In this document: piece after piece, positions 7,058-15,154 of the stretch
Numbering within the stretch: position 1 is the stretch's first letter
Layout: the number at the start of each line of letters is the position of its first letter
From: CAZKUN01 sp964555935
GTDB lineage: Bacteria > Armatimonadota > Zipacnadia > Zipacnadales > VGFC01
Assembly: GCA_964555935.1 (NCBI GenBank)
Contig: CAZKUN010000103.1
Span: 1-29,493 of the forward strand
Length of the DNA: 29,493 nt
Direction: 5' to 3'
The notes under the pieces: generated by a model
Database searches by the model: none
Told to the model about the DNA's origin: nothing
What the model saw: only the letters and a program-made list of their open reading frames with translations
Program-made: the position numbers and the translations under genes

Positions 7058-8110
7058 TTGTCGGGAATCACGCTAGCATTGGCCGTCTGGGCGACCGTGC
7101 CTATTGCGGCGCAGGACGCGGGCACAGCGGTGTGGGGATATGTCAGCACCGTCGACGGGACGACCGTAGTGCTGGATGATGGCACAAGCATCGAACTCAG
7201 CGACGCGACGACCGTGGTCAAGATCGACGGCACGAATGGCGCGCCGGAGGATATTGTCCGGCGGATCAAGCTCGAGGCGACGCTTGACGCCGCAGGCAAG
7301 GCGACGCGGGTCGCGCTCCTCCCCGCCCCGATCGCGGCCGAGTATTACCTCAGCGCTATGACCGTCCGAGGCGCGACCACGCTGTCGGCCACCGCGAAGG
7401 GGCGGACATATCCACGCTCGCTGGCGGCCATCAAGGCCACGTTCACCGGACGCCCCGACACGGTCACGTTTCAGGGGGCGTTGGCGTACCTGCCTCCCGA
7501 GGGAGCGAAGGCGCCAGGTGCGGCGACGTTCGCCGTGGTGAACCCCGCCAACGACACGCTCTTCCAGCGCACGGTCAACTCGGGTGAGGTCGCCGATTTC
7601 AGGCTGAACCACCCGGCGGGACAGGCGCAAGTGCTGACCCTCGTCGCGACGCCTGTCGGCGAGGGGGCGCTACAGCCGGAGTGGTGCCTGTGGCTCGACG
7701 CGAAACTTACTGCGCCGCTTCCAGCCGTCAGCGGGATGACGGTCTTCCCCGCCACCGTTCAGAAGCTCCTCGCAGACCTCCGCGCAGCGCTGGGCGAGAA
7801 GCAGCCCGGGCCGATGGTAGTAACGCTGTTCACCGGCCTGCGGGTGCGTGACAACCAGATGCTACCGGATCTGCAGGAGGACCTCGTGGTCTACGCACTC
7901 GGCGCGTTCCAGGTCGCCGGCAAGTCGGCGCAGCGCCCGGAGATCGGGATGCCGCTGGCCGACGCGGTGAAGACCGACGTGGCGAAGATTGCCGCGAAAT
8001 GCGTCCTCGTTGGCACCGTATCGGACCGGCAGGATCTGCTCGTTGTGAACGTGGCTCTCGTCGAGATTGAGACAGGCGCCATTCTGGCGACCGCGAGGGC
8101 ATGGCAGTGA
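7058..8110 (+). CDS. Exported protein with NPCBM-like and FlgO/CsgG-like domains, paralog 2
   Basis: 350 residues with the same domain order as its upstream neighbour: signal segment SGITLALAVWATVPIAAQDA, beta domain (WGYVSTVDGTTVVLDDGT), NPCBM-like domain (KGRTYPRSLAAIKATFTGRP ... EWCLWLDAK) and FlgO-like domain (LLADLRAALGEK, MVVTLF, LPDLQEDLVVYAL, CVLVGTVSDRQDLLVVNVALVEIETGAILA). I start it at TTG 7058 because GGAGGG lies exactly 6 bases upstream. The frame is open far to the left, but that part is the shadow of paralog 1. A TTG overlapping the previous stop (7034) is an alternative. The signal peptide lacks the usual Lys/Arg start, which slightly weakens the TTG 7058 choice. The role is unknown. 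Confidence 0.88.
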   Translation: MSGITLALAVWATVPIAAQDAGTAVWGYVSTVDGTTVVLDDGTSIELSDATTVVKIDGTNGAPEDIVRRIKLEATLDAAGKATRVALLPAPIAAEYYLSAMTVRGATTLSATAKGRTYPRSLAAIKATFTGRPDTVTFQGALAYLPPEGAKAPGAATFAVVNPANDTLFQRTVNSGEVADFRLNHPAGQAQVLTLVATPVGEGALQPEWCLWLDAKLTAPLPAVSGMTVFPATVQKLLADLRAALGEKQPGPMVVTLFTGLRVRDNQMLPDLQEDLVVYALGAFQVAGKSAQRPEIGMPLADAVKTDVAKIAAKCVLVGTVSDRQDLLVVNVALVEIETGAILATARAWQ

Positions 8111-9147
8111 TGACACCGACGACTCTGGCGTTGGCATGGGCGTTCGCGAGCGGCACGCTCGCGCAGCCTCCCCTGCCACCGCAAGAGCGTCCGCACGTGC
8201 TCGGGACCGTGCTCACGATCAGCGCCACCGACGGGCTGGCCCTTGAGACCGGCACGGCGGCGCCGCTAGCGGAGGGGATCCAGGTGCGGGGCGCGGCGTC
8301 AGTGGAGGCGATCGGACCGGGTGATCTCGTCGAGGTGGTGAAAGACGACAACGGGATGGTGATGGAGATCGAGGTGTTGCCGAGGCTATCGGACTGGCGC
8401 CCGCTTGCCGAGATGGTGAAAGCAAACGCGCCGGTGTCGCGGTTCTGGTGGCAGCACGATGGGCAGGACTATCCCGATAGCATCTACTCCGCCGAGGTGA
8501 CGCTGGCGCTAACGGCGCGCGCGTCGGCGATAGCGGCAACAGCCGCATATGCTGCGCCGGGCGCGGACTCGCCGCTGACATTCCTCGTGCTCGGTCACGG
8601 TGACGCGGTGATCTGGGAGAAGACGCTCGAGCCTGGCGAAACGGCCGAGGTCACGGCTCCGCTCAGCCAAGGCGCTTCCGTGGGGTTTCGATGCCGGCGA
8701 CCGGATGGCAGCATTCCAGATCACACGCACTGCGTGTGGGCCAGCCCAAGAGTGCTGCTAAGAGAGTATGGCGACATACAGTTACATCCCAACGCGACCA
8801 CCGACCTTGTGACGCAGCTCGCCGAGGACCTGGGGCAGATCGCGCCGGGTCGGGTGCTGGTCGCGCTGCCGCTGGTGATTGGCCTGACACCCTCCATGGC
8901 GAAGACGCTGCGGGAGGATCTGCTGATCGCGCTCGGGGCGCGCTACGAAGTTGCGGGCGCGACGACGCAACAGGCCCCGGGCAACCTATCGGCCGCGGTT
9001 ACGCAAGCCGCCCAGGCCGTCGAAGCTGATACGGTCGCAGCCGCCGAGATCCGCTACGCGGCCGAGGGCTCGATCGTGACGGCGGTGCTGCTGAACGTTG
9101 CGACGAACGAGACGCTCGCGCAAGCGGAGATAACGCTGAAACCATGA
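8110..9147 (+). CDS. Exported protein with NPCBM-like and FlgO/CsgG-like domains, paralog 3
   Basis: 345 residues, the most diverged of the three paralogs. A short signal sequence ending near LAQPPLPP is followed by a beta domain (HVLGTVLTISATDGLALETG), a beta-sandwich that keeps the terminal HCVWASP in place of CLWLDP, and a FlgO-like domain (LVTQLAEDLGQ, VLVALPL, AKTLREDLLIALGARYEVAG, ADTVAAAEIRYAAEGSIVTAVLLNV). I chose the ATG at 8110, which overlaps the previous stop (TGATG), with GAGGG 10 bases upstream. The ATG at 8101 would have the GAGGG one base away. The overlap shows that the three paralogs are translated together, so they probably act together, perhaps as subunits of one envelope assembly. 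That is inference. Confidence 0.88.
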   Translation: MTPTTLALAWAFASGTLAQPPLPPQERPHVLGTVLTISATDGLALETGTAAPLAEGIQVRGAASVEAIGPGDLVEVVKDDNGMVMEIEVLPRLSDWRPLAEMVKANAPVSRFWWQHDGQDYPDSIYSAEVTLALTARASAIAATAAYAAPGADSPLTFLVLGHGDAVIWEKTLEPGETAEVTAPLSQGASVGFRCRRPDGSIPDHTHCVWASPRVLLREYGDIQLHPNATTDLVTQLAEDLGQIAPGRVLVALPLVIGLTPSMAKTLREDLLIALGARYEVAGATTQQAPGNLSAAVTQAAQAVEADTVAAAEIRYAAEGSIVTAVLLNVATNETLAQAEITLKP

Positions 9148-11831
9148 CCATGAGACTCTCACCGGGCATCCGGACTGCGACCATCGCGGCGCTCCTCGCC
9201 GCATGGATCGCGCCGTGTGATGCCGGAGAGTCTTACACCTGGCTTGAGACCGATCCGGGCGAGTACACGCTTGCCTGCGACATGGCGTCGGGCGCGGGCG
9301 AACTGCGGCTCGCGTTTGATTGTGTCGACGACGAGACGCTGGGCTACGTGCGGGTCCAGGATGGCAAGGCGGCCCTGTGGCGCGTGGCCGGCGGCCAGCC
9401 CGAACGCGTGACGGAGCCGGCGGCGATCCAGACGGGCGCCAACTGGCGGGCAACGCTGCAGCGACGGGAGGGCCGCGTTCGCCTGATCGCCGGCGGTCGC
9501 GTGGTGATCGACGCTGAATGGCCGGGCCCGATCGCGGGACGGACGGGGACGCTCGTCGGCGGCGCAGCGAAGGTAGAGGACACGCTGGTCCAGCCCTACG
9601 AACCGCCGATCATCGTGGATGACTTTACGCGGGATGCGGGCGAGACTGGCGGCTGGGAGACGCGCGAGGGCGCCTGGAAGAACACAATGGTCGCCGCGCC
9701 CCGCGCCGAGGCCGCGAAGAGCGCCAACCCCTTCACCGTCCGCGCGGCGGCAGCGCCGACGGCGCTGATGACGACCGGGAGTTGGTTCTGGGACACTTAC
9801 CGAGCAAGTGTCAGCGTGCGGCCCGTCGACTGCGAGGCCGTGGCGGTAGCGGCGTACGTGCAAGACGCCGAGAACATGGTCCTGTTCCGCTGGCACGCGG
9901 GGTCCGATGACGCGACGAAGGCCAGAGAGCTTGTGATGGTCCGCGAAGGCAAGGAAACTGTCCTCGCCAGCGGCGCGGGCGGCTACGTGCCAGGGCACTG
10001 GTACCGGATGGAGTTGAACGTCCGGCCGGGGCATGTCGAAGGGCTGATCGATCGGTTCGTCGCCATTAGCGCGGATACAGATGCGTTCGGCGAGGGAGCG
10101 GTGGGTCTGTGGTGCGGCGCGGGCGAAGCAGTGTTTGACGACATGACCGTCGGGAGTCCCGAGGCCACTGAACTCGGTCTGCCGAGGCTGAATCCAATCT
10201 TCCTGGCCGACGAGACGATGACGGCCAATGAACTCTACACGCCTGCCGGCCAGTGGCGCGCGGGGAATGGCGCGACGTGGCACTGGGGTGACTACGCTCA
10301 CGACGTGCGGCTGAGCATCCCGGTGGCTGCGTTGCCGGACTCGCCGACCGGCGTTCTGCTGGCAGCCGACGGCACCGATCCCGGCAGCGGGTACGCGGCG
10401 ACACTCATCAAGGCCGGGGCGGAGATCAACGTAACGCTCGCCCGGCAAGGCGCGCCGGTCGCGGAGGGCGCCTGCGCGGCTGGCGAGAGCATCGCTGTCA
10501 CGGTGACCGACGGGACCGTGGCAGTCGCGTCGCCAGGGGGCGAGGCGGTCAGTTTCACAGACCCAGAGCCACTCGCGGGCCGACACTTGGGACTGACCGG
10601 AACCGTTGACGCGATTGTGATGCAGGCCGAGGTAACCTCGGACCACCTCCACGACTACGCGTTTGACTCGGCGCCAACAGACTGGTTTGGGAGCAAGGGA
10701 ATCTGGCAGGTCACGACACGGTGGCCATGCCAACCGGTGTGGACCTTCTTCGGGGGCGCGCACGACGAGAACCCCGTGCTGTGGTCGAAGCACGAGTACA
10801 AAGGCGACGTGACGCTGGAGTTCTTCGGCAACGTCAAGATGGACGCCCCTCCCCCACCTGGGTACACGCGGCCGAGTGACGTCAACGCCGCCCTCTGCAG
10901 CGATGGACAGGACCTCGGCAGCGGGTACGCGTTCGTGTTCGCGGGATGGAAGAACACCAAGACGGCGATCATCCGCAAGGGCCAGGTCGTCGCCGAGACC
11001 ACCGATGCTGTCTTTGTCGAGCCGACTAGCTCGAACGTCAACTTCCACCGACACTGGTTCCGCATCCGCGCGCGCAAGATGGGCAATCGCATCTCGCTCT
11101 CCGTCGACGGCCGCGAGGTGCTGGCGTATGAGGACCCCGAGCCGATCGCATCCGGACGCGCCGGGATCTGGAGCTTCCACAACGGGCTGATGATCGGCCG
11201 GGCGAGGCTGTGGTTCGACGAAGAGCTGCCGGGCGGCGTCCTGCCTTGCCGGATGACGGCTGACGCTCAGCCCGAGACGCAAGCACGAGTTGCCGATGCG
11301 CCGATTTCGGACGAGTTCGAGACATCGCTCGGCGAGTGGCAAACGTTCGGCAGCCCGGCAACGACCGCGCTCTCCCTCGACCCAACGACCAGTGCCGGCG
11401 GCAAGCAGAGCCTGCGGGTAACCAACCTCACGACCGGCGGAGCGTTTGGCGCATACGCAGTGATGACGGCGTTTCGGGCAACTGAGAGTCCGAGGCTGAG
11501 CTTCGATTTCCGCATGCAGCCGAGCGCCCGCGTCAACATCTACGTCTACTCCGGCACGCAGTGGCACGCGGTGGGTCTCGCGGCCGATGAACCCGACTCG
11601 GGCGACATAACGGTCATTGGGAAGATCGAGGGTATCTTGGCCGACGACCAGTGGCACCATGCCGAGTTCGATATCGCGACGCCGCTGAGCGCCCTATACC
11701 CCGAGTCGAAAACGCTTGAGGTCAAGTACATCGCCTTCGCGGCGCCGGAGGAGTCATACCTGCGGTGTGGACTCGGCGGGAACGGACGAGGAGCGACCTA
11801 TTGGTTGGACAACTTCCGCATCGGCGAGTGA
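9144..11831 (+). CDS. Large exported multi-domain concanavalin A-like / carbohydrate-binding protein
   Basis: 895 residues with a signal peptide (TATIAALLAAWIAPCDAGES). The rest is a chain of beta-sandwich modules. One lies at about 28-150. A second (about 155-345) starts IVDDFTRDAGETGGWETREGAWKN and includes VQDAENMVLFRWHAG, HWYRMELNVRPG and GAVGLWCGAGEAVFDDM, the LamG/DUF1080-like pattern. A third spans about 350-495. A fourth (about 500-690) holds YAFDSAPTDWFGSKGIWQ and HWFRIRARKMGNRISLSVDGREV. A C-terminal CBM-like module (about 715-895) starts FETSLGEWQTF and ends YWLDNFRIGE. No catalytic residues are evident, so binding of polysaccharide or glycoprotein is the likeliest role. Its ATG overlaps the paralog 3 stop by four bases (ATGA), placing it in the same operon. 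A second ATG two codons on is possible. Confidence 0.9.
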   Translation: MTMRLSPGIRTATIAALLAAWIAPCDAGESYTWLETDPGEYTLACDMASGAGELRLAFDCVDDETLGYVRVQDGKAALWRVAGGQPERVTEPAAIQTGANWRATLQRREGRVRLIAGGRVVIDAEWPGPIAGRTGTLVGGAAKVEDTLVQPYEPPIIVDDFTRDAGETGGWETREGAWKNTMVAAPRAEAAKSANPFTVRAAAAPTALMTTGSWFWDTYRASVSVRPVDCEAVAVAAYVQDAENMVLFRWHAGSDDATKARELVMVREGKETVLASGAGGYVPGHWYRMELNVRPGHVEGLIDRFVAISADTDAFGEGAVGLWCGAGEAVFDDMTVGSPEATELGLPRLNPIFLADETMTANELYTPAGQWRAGNGATWHWGDYAHDVRLSIPVAALPDSPTGVLLAADGTDPGSGYAATLIKAGAEINVTLARQGAPVAEGACAAGESIAVTVTDGTVAVASPGGEAVSFTDPEPLAGRHLGLTGTVDAIVMQAEVTSDHLHDYAFDSAPTDWFGSKGIWQVTTRWPCQPVWTFFGGAHDENPVLWSKHEYKGDVTLEFFGNVKMDAPPPPGYTRPSDVNAALCSDGQDLGSGYAFVFAGWKNTKTAIIRKGQVVAETTDAVFVEPTSSNVNFHRHWFRIRARKMGNRISLSVDGREVLAYEDPEPIASGRAGIWSFHNGLMIGRARLWFDEELPGGVLPCRMTADAQPETQARVADAPISDEFETSLGEWQTFGSPATTALSLDPTTSAGGKQSLRVTNLTTGGAFGAYAVMTAFRATESPRLSFDFRMQPSARVNIYVYSGTQWHAVGLAADEPDSGDITVIGKIEGILADDQWHHAEFDIATPLSALYPESKTLEVKYIAFAAPEESYLRCGLGGNGRGATYWLDNFRIGE

Positions 11832-11837
11832 CGCTTC

Positions 11838-11993
11838 CTACCGCGGGACATCTATGTCCCCGGTGATCAGCCAGGCAACCAGCCAGTAGCCCAGTAGAAG
11901 CACCGGTACGAGGCGCACTAGTACGAAGAAGACAAACACCCCGCCCACGAGGACGCCCCCCGACGAGCCCCGGTCTTCCGTGACACCGCTCAT
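11838..11993 (-). CDS. Small single-helix membrane protein, 51 residues
   Basis: Short ORF starting MSGVTEDRGSSGG, followed by a hydrophobic stretch that runs from VLVGGVFVFFVLVRLVP into VLLLGYWLVAWLITG, and ending DIDVPR. This gives one long or two short membrane helices. GGAGG lies 8 bases before the ATG, a good ribosome-binding site, which together with the coherent hydrophobic profile supports a real gene. It converges with the large exported protein, with only 6 bases between the stops. No family is recognised. Confidence 0.7.
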   Translation of the reverse strand: MSGVTEDRGSSGGVLVGGVFVFFVLVRLVPVLLLGYWLVAWLITGDIDVPR

Positions 11994-12125
11994 GTCCGTC
12001 GCCTCCAATCATCTGGCCGGCTGAGACGGTTGCGCCCATTACATAGTAACGCTCGCTCCGGCACCGTGGGGATGGACTATCCTGCTCGGGGGTGGACTGT
12101 CTGGCACTTCTGTTCCTCGCCGCCT

Positions 12126-13055
12126 TCAGCAGCCCGGCGGGGAAGGACGGGCCCGTGACGCCGTAGGCGATTCCCCCACCACGCGGCGGAAGACGCGACT
12201 GAAGTACTGGGGGTCCGAGAAGCCAACCAGCGACGCGATTGTGTGAACGCTCAGCGAGGTGCGAAGGAGCTGCTTGGCCGTCGCGATGCGGACCTCGGTG
12301 AGGTACTCCATAGTGGTCTGGCCCGTCTCGTCCTTGAACTTGTGGGTAAGTTGGGAGCGGCTCACGAATAGGTGGTCCGCAATCGCCTGTAACGTCAGCG
12401 GCCGACCGAAGTTGGCCCGAATGTAGCGCTTAGCCGTGCTCACCAAGTCGCCCGCTTCATCGCCGGGCGCGTCCTCACTCAACGCCTCCGCAATGGGTCG
12501 GGACAGTACCGGCGCGCGACTCATGCGGCCCAGGATCTCCACCAGAAGGGCGAGGCCAACGGTCTCGTAGGCATCCGGCTTCGCCGTCAGCTCTGCTATC
12601 AGCATCTCGCCTGCATCGTAGCACCGGGCGTCGGCGAACACGACTGGGTGGAGCGTCCGGCAGACCGGTCCCGCGAGCTGCGAGAGCTGGGCCAGCACGC
12701 CCCAAGGGCACAGACCCATCCACAGTACCGTTGGCGCCGCGCTCCTCTCCAGCGAGTGTACGACACGCTGCATCTGACTGTCGCAGCAGTGGCCGACGTG
12801 AGGTGGGATGAGGACGACGTCCCCGGGAGCCATCTCCACCAGGTGGTTGTCGATCCACAGCCGGAATGCCCCGCTCAGGAAACAGCCTATGTCGACCGCG
12901 CGATGGTGGTAATATGGCGGGCGCCATCGAGTCGTCTTCAGCCAGCTCTGGGGTCCGAAGCTCTGAGGAAGATGGACGTGGCCCAGGCCGTCCCGAGACA
13001 CCTGCGGGATCAGCTCTTCGGTGGCGATGCGCCGTAATGCCTCGACGGAGTCCAT
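12126..13055 (-). CDS. AraC-family transcriptional regulator
   Basis: 309 residues. The N-terminal half is an AraC-type cupin sensing domain (YYHHRAVDIGCFLSGAFRLWIDNHLVEMAPGDVVLIPPHVGHCC). The C-terminal ~100 residues are the double helix-turn-helix: RYIRANFGRPLTLQAIADHLFVSRSQLTHKFKDETG, then RIATAKQLLRTSLSVHTIASLVGFSDPQYFSRVFRRVVGESP. Such regulators often bind sugars and control carbohydrate genes, which would fit the exported carbohydrate-binding proteins nearby, but the target is unknown. GGGGGATGAG precedes the ATG. It lies 151 bases after the histidine kinase gene in the same direction, with a possible hairpin between them, so it may be a separate unit. Confidence 0.95.
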   Translation of the reverse strand: MDSVEALRRIATEELIPQVSRDGLGHVHLPQSFGPQSWLKTTRWRPPYYHHRAVDIGCFLSGAFRLWIDNHLVEMAPGDVVLIPPHVGHCCDSQMQRVVHSLERSAAPTVLWMGLCPWGVLAQLSQLAGPVCRTLHPVVFADARCYDAGEMLIAELTAKPDAYETVGLALLVEILGRMSRAPVLSRPIAEALSEDAPGDEAGDLVSTAKRYIRANFGRPLTLQAIADHLFVSRSQLTHKFKDETGQTTMEYLTEVRIATAKQLLRTSLSVHTIASLVGFSDPQYFSRVFRRVVGESPTASRARPSPPGC

Positions 13056-13160
13056 CTCTCATCCCCCACATGCGGCCCGCGGCGATAGCTGAGCATCCAT
13101 CGTGACTGCCCGCTGGCCGAGACACTTACTTCCTTCGTCCGACGCCAACAGGACTTGACA

Positions 13161-13192
13161 CCCTCAGAGGGAACCATGGTTGTCACTGAGGG
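13161..13192 (-). terminator. Possible hairpin after the hydrogenase operon
   Basis: CCCTCAG (13161-13167) and CTGAGGG (13186-13192) form a perfect 7-bp stem with an 18-base loop that contains the palindrome AACCATGGTT. It lies 15 bases beyond the kinase stop. There is no T-tract, so Rho-independent termination is uncertain. It could instead be an operator for the AraC gene. Confidence 0.3.
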
Positions 13193-13206
13193 CAGAGCAT
13201 TTGACG

Positions 13207-14628
13207 TCAGACAGCCCGGTCCCGGCGGGCGGATCGATTGTCGCCGCGAGGCAGGATGACGGTGAACGTGCTGCCCTCGCCGGGAGCGCTCTCGAGTCGG
13301 AGTTCAGCGTCGTGAGCGTCAGCGATCGATTTCACGATCGCCAGGCCAAGGCCGGTCCCTTTGGTCGTGAAGTTCCGCCCGGTCTTCGTGCGGTAGAACT
13401 CGTCGAAGATGCGCTGCTGGTCCTCCTCGGCGATCCCGATGCCCGTGTCTCTGACCGAGAGCGCGACGTGGCCGTCCGTCGACGCCAACGAGATGCGAAC
13501 ATCGCCGCCCTCAGGCGTGTACTTGATGCCGTTAGCGAGGAGATTCGTGCAGAGCTGGTCGAGCAATTCGTCGTCGCCCCAGACCGGCGGCAGGCCTGCG
13601 GGGATATCAACATGAAGCGCGACTCGCTCCTGGTCCGCGCGGTCGGATAGCAACCCAGCCACGCTCTCGACCACGTGCTCGAGGCCGACGGCTTCGAACC
13701 GCTCTCGAGGTGGGGCCGCGCGACTACGAAGGAGCGTGAGGAGGTCGTTCACGAGCCCCATCAGGTCCCTGATCCGCCCACGCGCGCGGCCGAGCATTTC
13801 CAGGCGCTTCTCCTCGGTCGGCACGAGCCCTTCGGCCATGACATCGAGGGTGCTGGCCACGGCTGCCAAGGGCGAGCGGAGTTCGTGAGAGGTCTTCCGC
13901 ATGTAGGTGATCTGGAGCTTCTGCGTGGCCTGCAGTTCGTCGTAAGCGGCCTGGAGTTCGGCGGCTTTTTCGGCCACCTGGCGCGCCAATTCGGCGGCCT
14001 CCGCCTCGCGCTCGCGGAGGCGTCCAGTGATCGAGGTCGTCATGTAGACGATGAGATAGAGCGTCGACGCGAATGCCGCGACCACGAGCCACACGTCTGG
14101 AGAGCGATAGAAGTCTCCCGTCGTGAACAGGCCGAGGGGAGAGTGGGGCAGCCCGCCAATCTGCTCGAGGCCGACGACGGAGCCGTAGACCATCACTGCC
14201 AGCGTCGCTTGCAGGTAGGCCATGCGGCGGGACAGGAGCATGCTGGCAATGATCATGTGGAATGCGAAGAACGATGAGAGCGGATTCTCGATGCCGCCCG
14301 AGCAGTGGATGATGACCCCGAGGCACAGCAGGTCGGCGGATATCTGCGCGTGGGCGAGCGTCCGCGCTTCATATACGTGCATCGAGCCGTCGGCGATGAG
14401 CGCCCGGTACCAGGCGTAGAAGACGGCGTTGTAGGCGACAATGATAATGGCAACGCCAAGGAGGCCGGACTGGAGGACGGGGACATCCAGGAGCGTCTGG
14501 GCGCCGAGCGTTCCCGCAACAACGCCGACCGCCGCCAACCAGCGCAGGCGGATGAACCAGCGGAGACGCTCGGTGAGTTCGGCCTCAGCGAACTTATGGG
14601 CGGTCGGGTCGAGCTGGTCTGACACCAT
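13207..14628 (-). CDS. RegB/PrrB-like membrane histidine kinase
   Basis: 473 residues. The N-terminus has about six membrane helices (residues 30-200). HCSGGIENPLSSF lies at about 109-120; the core GGIENPL matches the GGxxNPF quinone-sensing heptapeptide of RegB/PrrB-type redox kinases, except for Leu in place of Phe. A coiled-coil linker (about 203-240), the H-box TSHELRSPLAAV (His248), N-box (NLLANGIKYTPEGG), G1 (DTGIGI), F-box and G2 (KGTGLGLAIVKSI) are intact. I chose the ATG at 14628, with GGGAGG 9 bases upstream; a longer frame to 14694 has no support. It is last in the hydrogenase operon, after a single-domain response regulator. RegB is known to control hydrogenase genes in Rhodobacter, so sensing quinone or redox state for H2 metabolism is a reasonable inference. 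Confidence 0.92.
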   Translation of the reverse strand: MVSDQLDPTAHKFAEAELTERLRWFIRLRWLAAVGVVAGTLGAQTLLDVPVLQSGLLGVAIIIVAYNAVFYAWYRALIADGSMHVYEARTLAHAQISADLLCLGVIIHCSGGIENPLSSFFAFHMIIASMLLSRRMAYLQATLAVMVYGSVVGLEQIGGLPHSPLGLFTTGDFYRSPDVWLVVAAFASTLYLIVYMTTSITGRLREREAEAAELARQVAEKAAELQAAYDELQATQKLQITYMRKTSHELRSPLAAVASTLDVMAEGLVPTEEKRLEMLGRARGRIRDLMGLVNDLLTLLRSRAAPPRERFEAVGLEHVVESVAGLLSDRADQERVALHVDIPAGLPPVWGDDELLDQLCTNLLANGIKYTPEGGDVRISLASTDGHVALSVRDTGIGIAEEDQQRIFDEFYRTKTGRNFTTKGTGLGLAIVKSIADAHDAELRLESAPGEGSTFTVILPRGDNRSARRDRAV

Positions 14629-14656
14629 GAAACGCCGCCTCCCACACAGCGGGCAA

Positions 14657-14691
14657 AGGGGCGACCCCAAGAGAGACACGGGGCCGCCCCT
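14657..14691 (-). terminator. Strong GC hairpin between response regulator and kinase genes
   Basis: AGGGGCG-A-CCCC (14657-14668) pairs with GGGG-C-CGCCCCT (14680-14691), giving 11 pairs around one A/C mismatch and an 11-base loop. On the minus strand it is followed only by TTT, so it is more likely an mRNA-processing or attenuation hairpin than a full terminator. It ends 28 bases before the kinase start codon and could reduce kinase expression relative to the hydrogenase. Confidence 0.5.
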
Positions 14692-14710
14692 CAAACCGTG
14701 ACGCCTGCAG

Positions 14711-15118
14711 CTAGCCGGCCAACACCTCGTCGACCTTGTTCAGCAACTCCCGGGGAGCCGCTGGCTTGTCGATGAAGCCCTGGACAGGCAAGTACTCACC
14801 GGCATCATACGTGCCGTCGGAGTCCCCCGGGTAGAACCGGAGATCAACCTTTGAATGGATAGCCGACAAGACCACGATGGGCGTCGCTTTCACGTCGTCA
14901 GGCATCTCATTGCGCAGGTGCCAGACGAACTGGAAGCCTTCCGTGCCCTCGGGCATCATGATGTCGAGCAGGATCAGTTCGGGCTTGAATGCGTTGACCT
15001 GCGCGTCAGCTTCGACTGGGTCTGCAGCGGTTGCGACCTCGTGGTCACTTCCCTCGAGGACGAGCCGCATGGCTTCTACAATATCAGGATCATCGTCAAC
15101 GACGAGGATCTTCGCCAC
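14711..15118 (-). CDS. Single-domain response regulator of the hydrogenase operon
   Basis: 135 residues, a receiver domain only. MAKILVVDDDPD provides the acidic pocket (Asp8-10), Asp52 in LILLDIMMP is the phosphorylation site, and FIDKP has the conserved Lys. There is no DNA-binding domain. An unusual ~30-residue insertion (about SKVDLRFYPGDSDGTYDAG) lies between strand 4 and the KP motif. I recall receivers of this type next to anaerobic redox enzymes such as hydrogenases and formate dehydrogenases, but cannot verify that here. The start is placed at GTG 15118, with AAAGGGAG 8 bases upstream, rather than the GTG at 15127, which touches the ribosome-binding site. It lies between the protease and the RegB-like kinase, and is presumably that kinase's partner. 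Confidence 0.93.
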   Translation of the reverse strand: MAKILVVDDDPDIVEAMRLVLEGSDHEVATAADPVEADAQVNAFKPELILLDIMMPEGTEGFQFVWHLRNEMPDDVKATPIVVLSAIHSKVDLRFYPGDSDGTYDAGEYLPVQGFIDKPAAPRELLNKVDEVLAG

Positions 15119-15154
15119 TGCTGTCACTCCCTTTGCCCAGATGTCCGAGGGCGG

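Noticed and set aside
9159..11660. 833-codon open frame antisense to the large exported protein
   Set aside because: The translated product is Arg/His/Pro-rich without domains, starts with no ribosome-binding site, and mirrors the high-GC third positions of the sense gene, which has a signal peptide and recognisable beta-sandwich modules.
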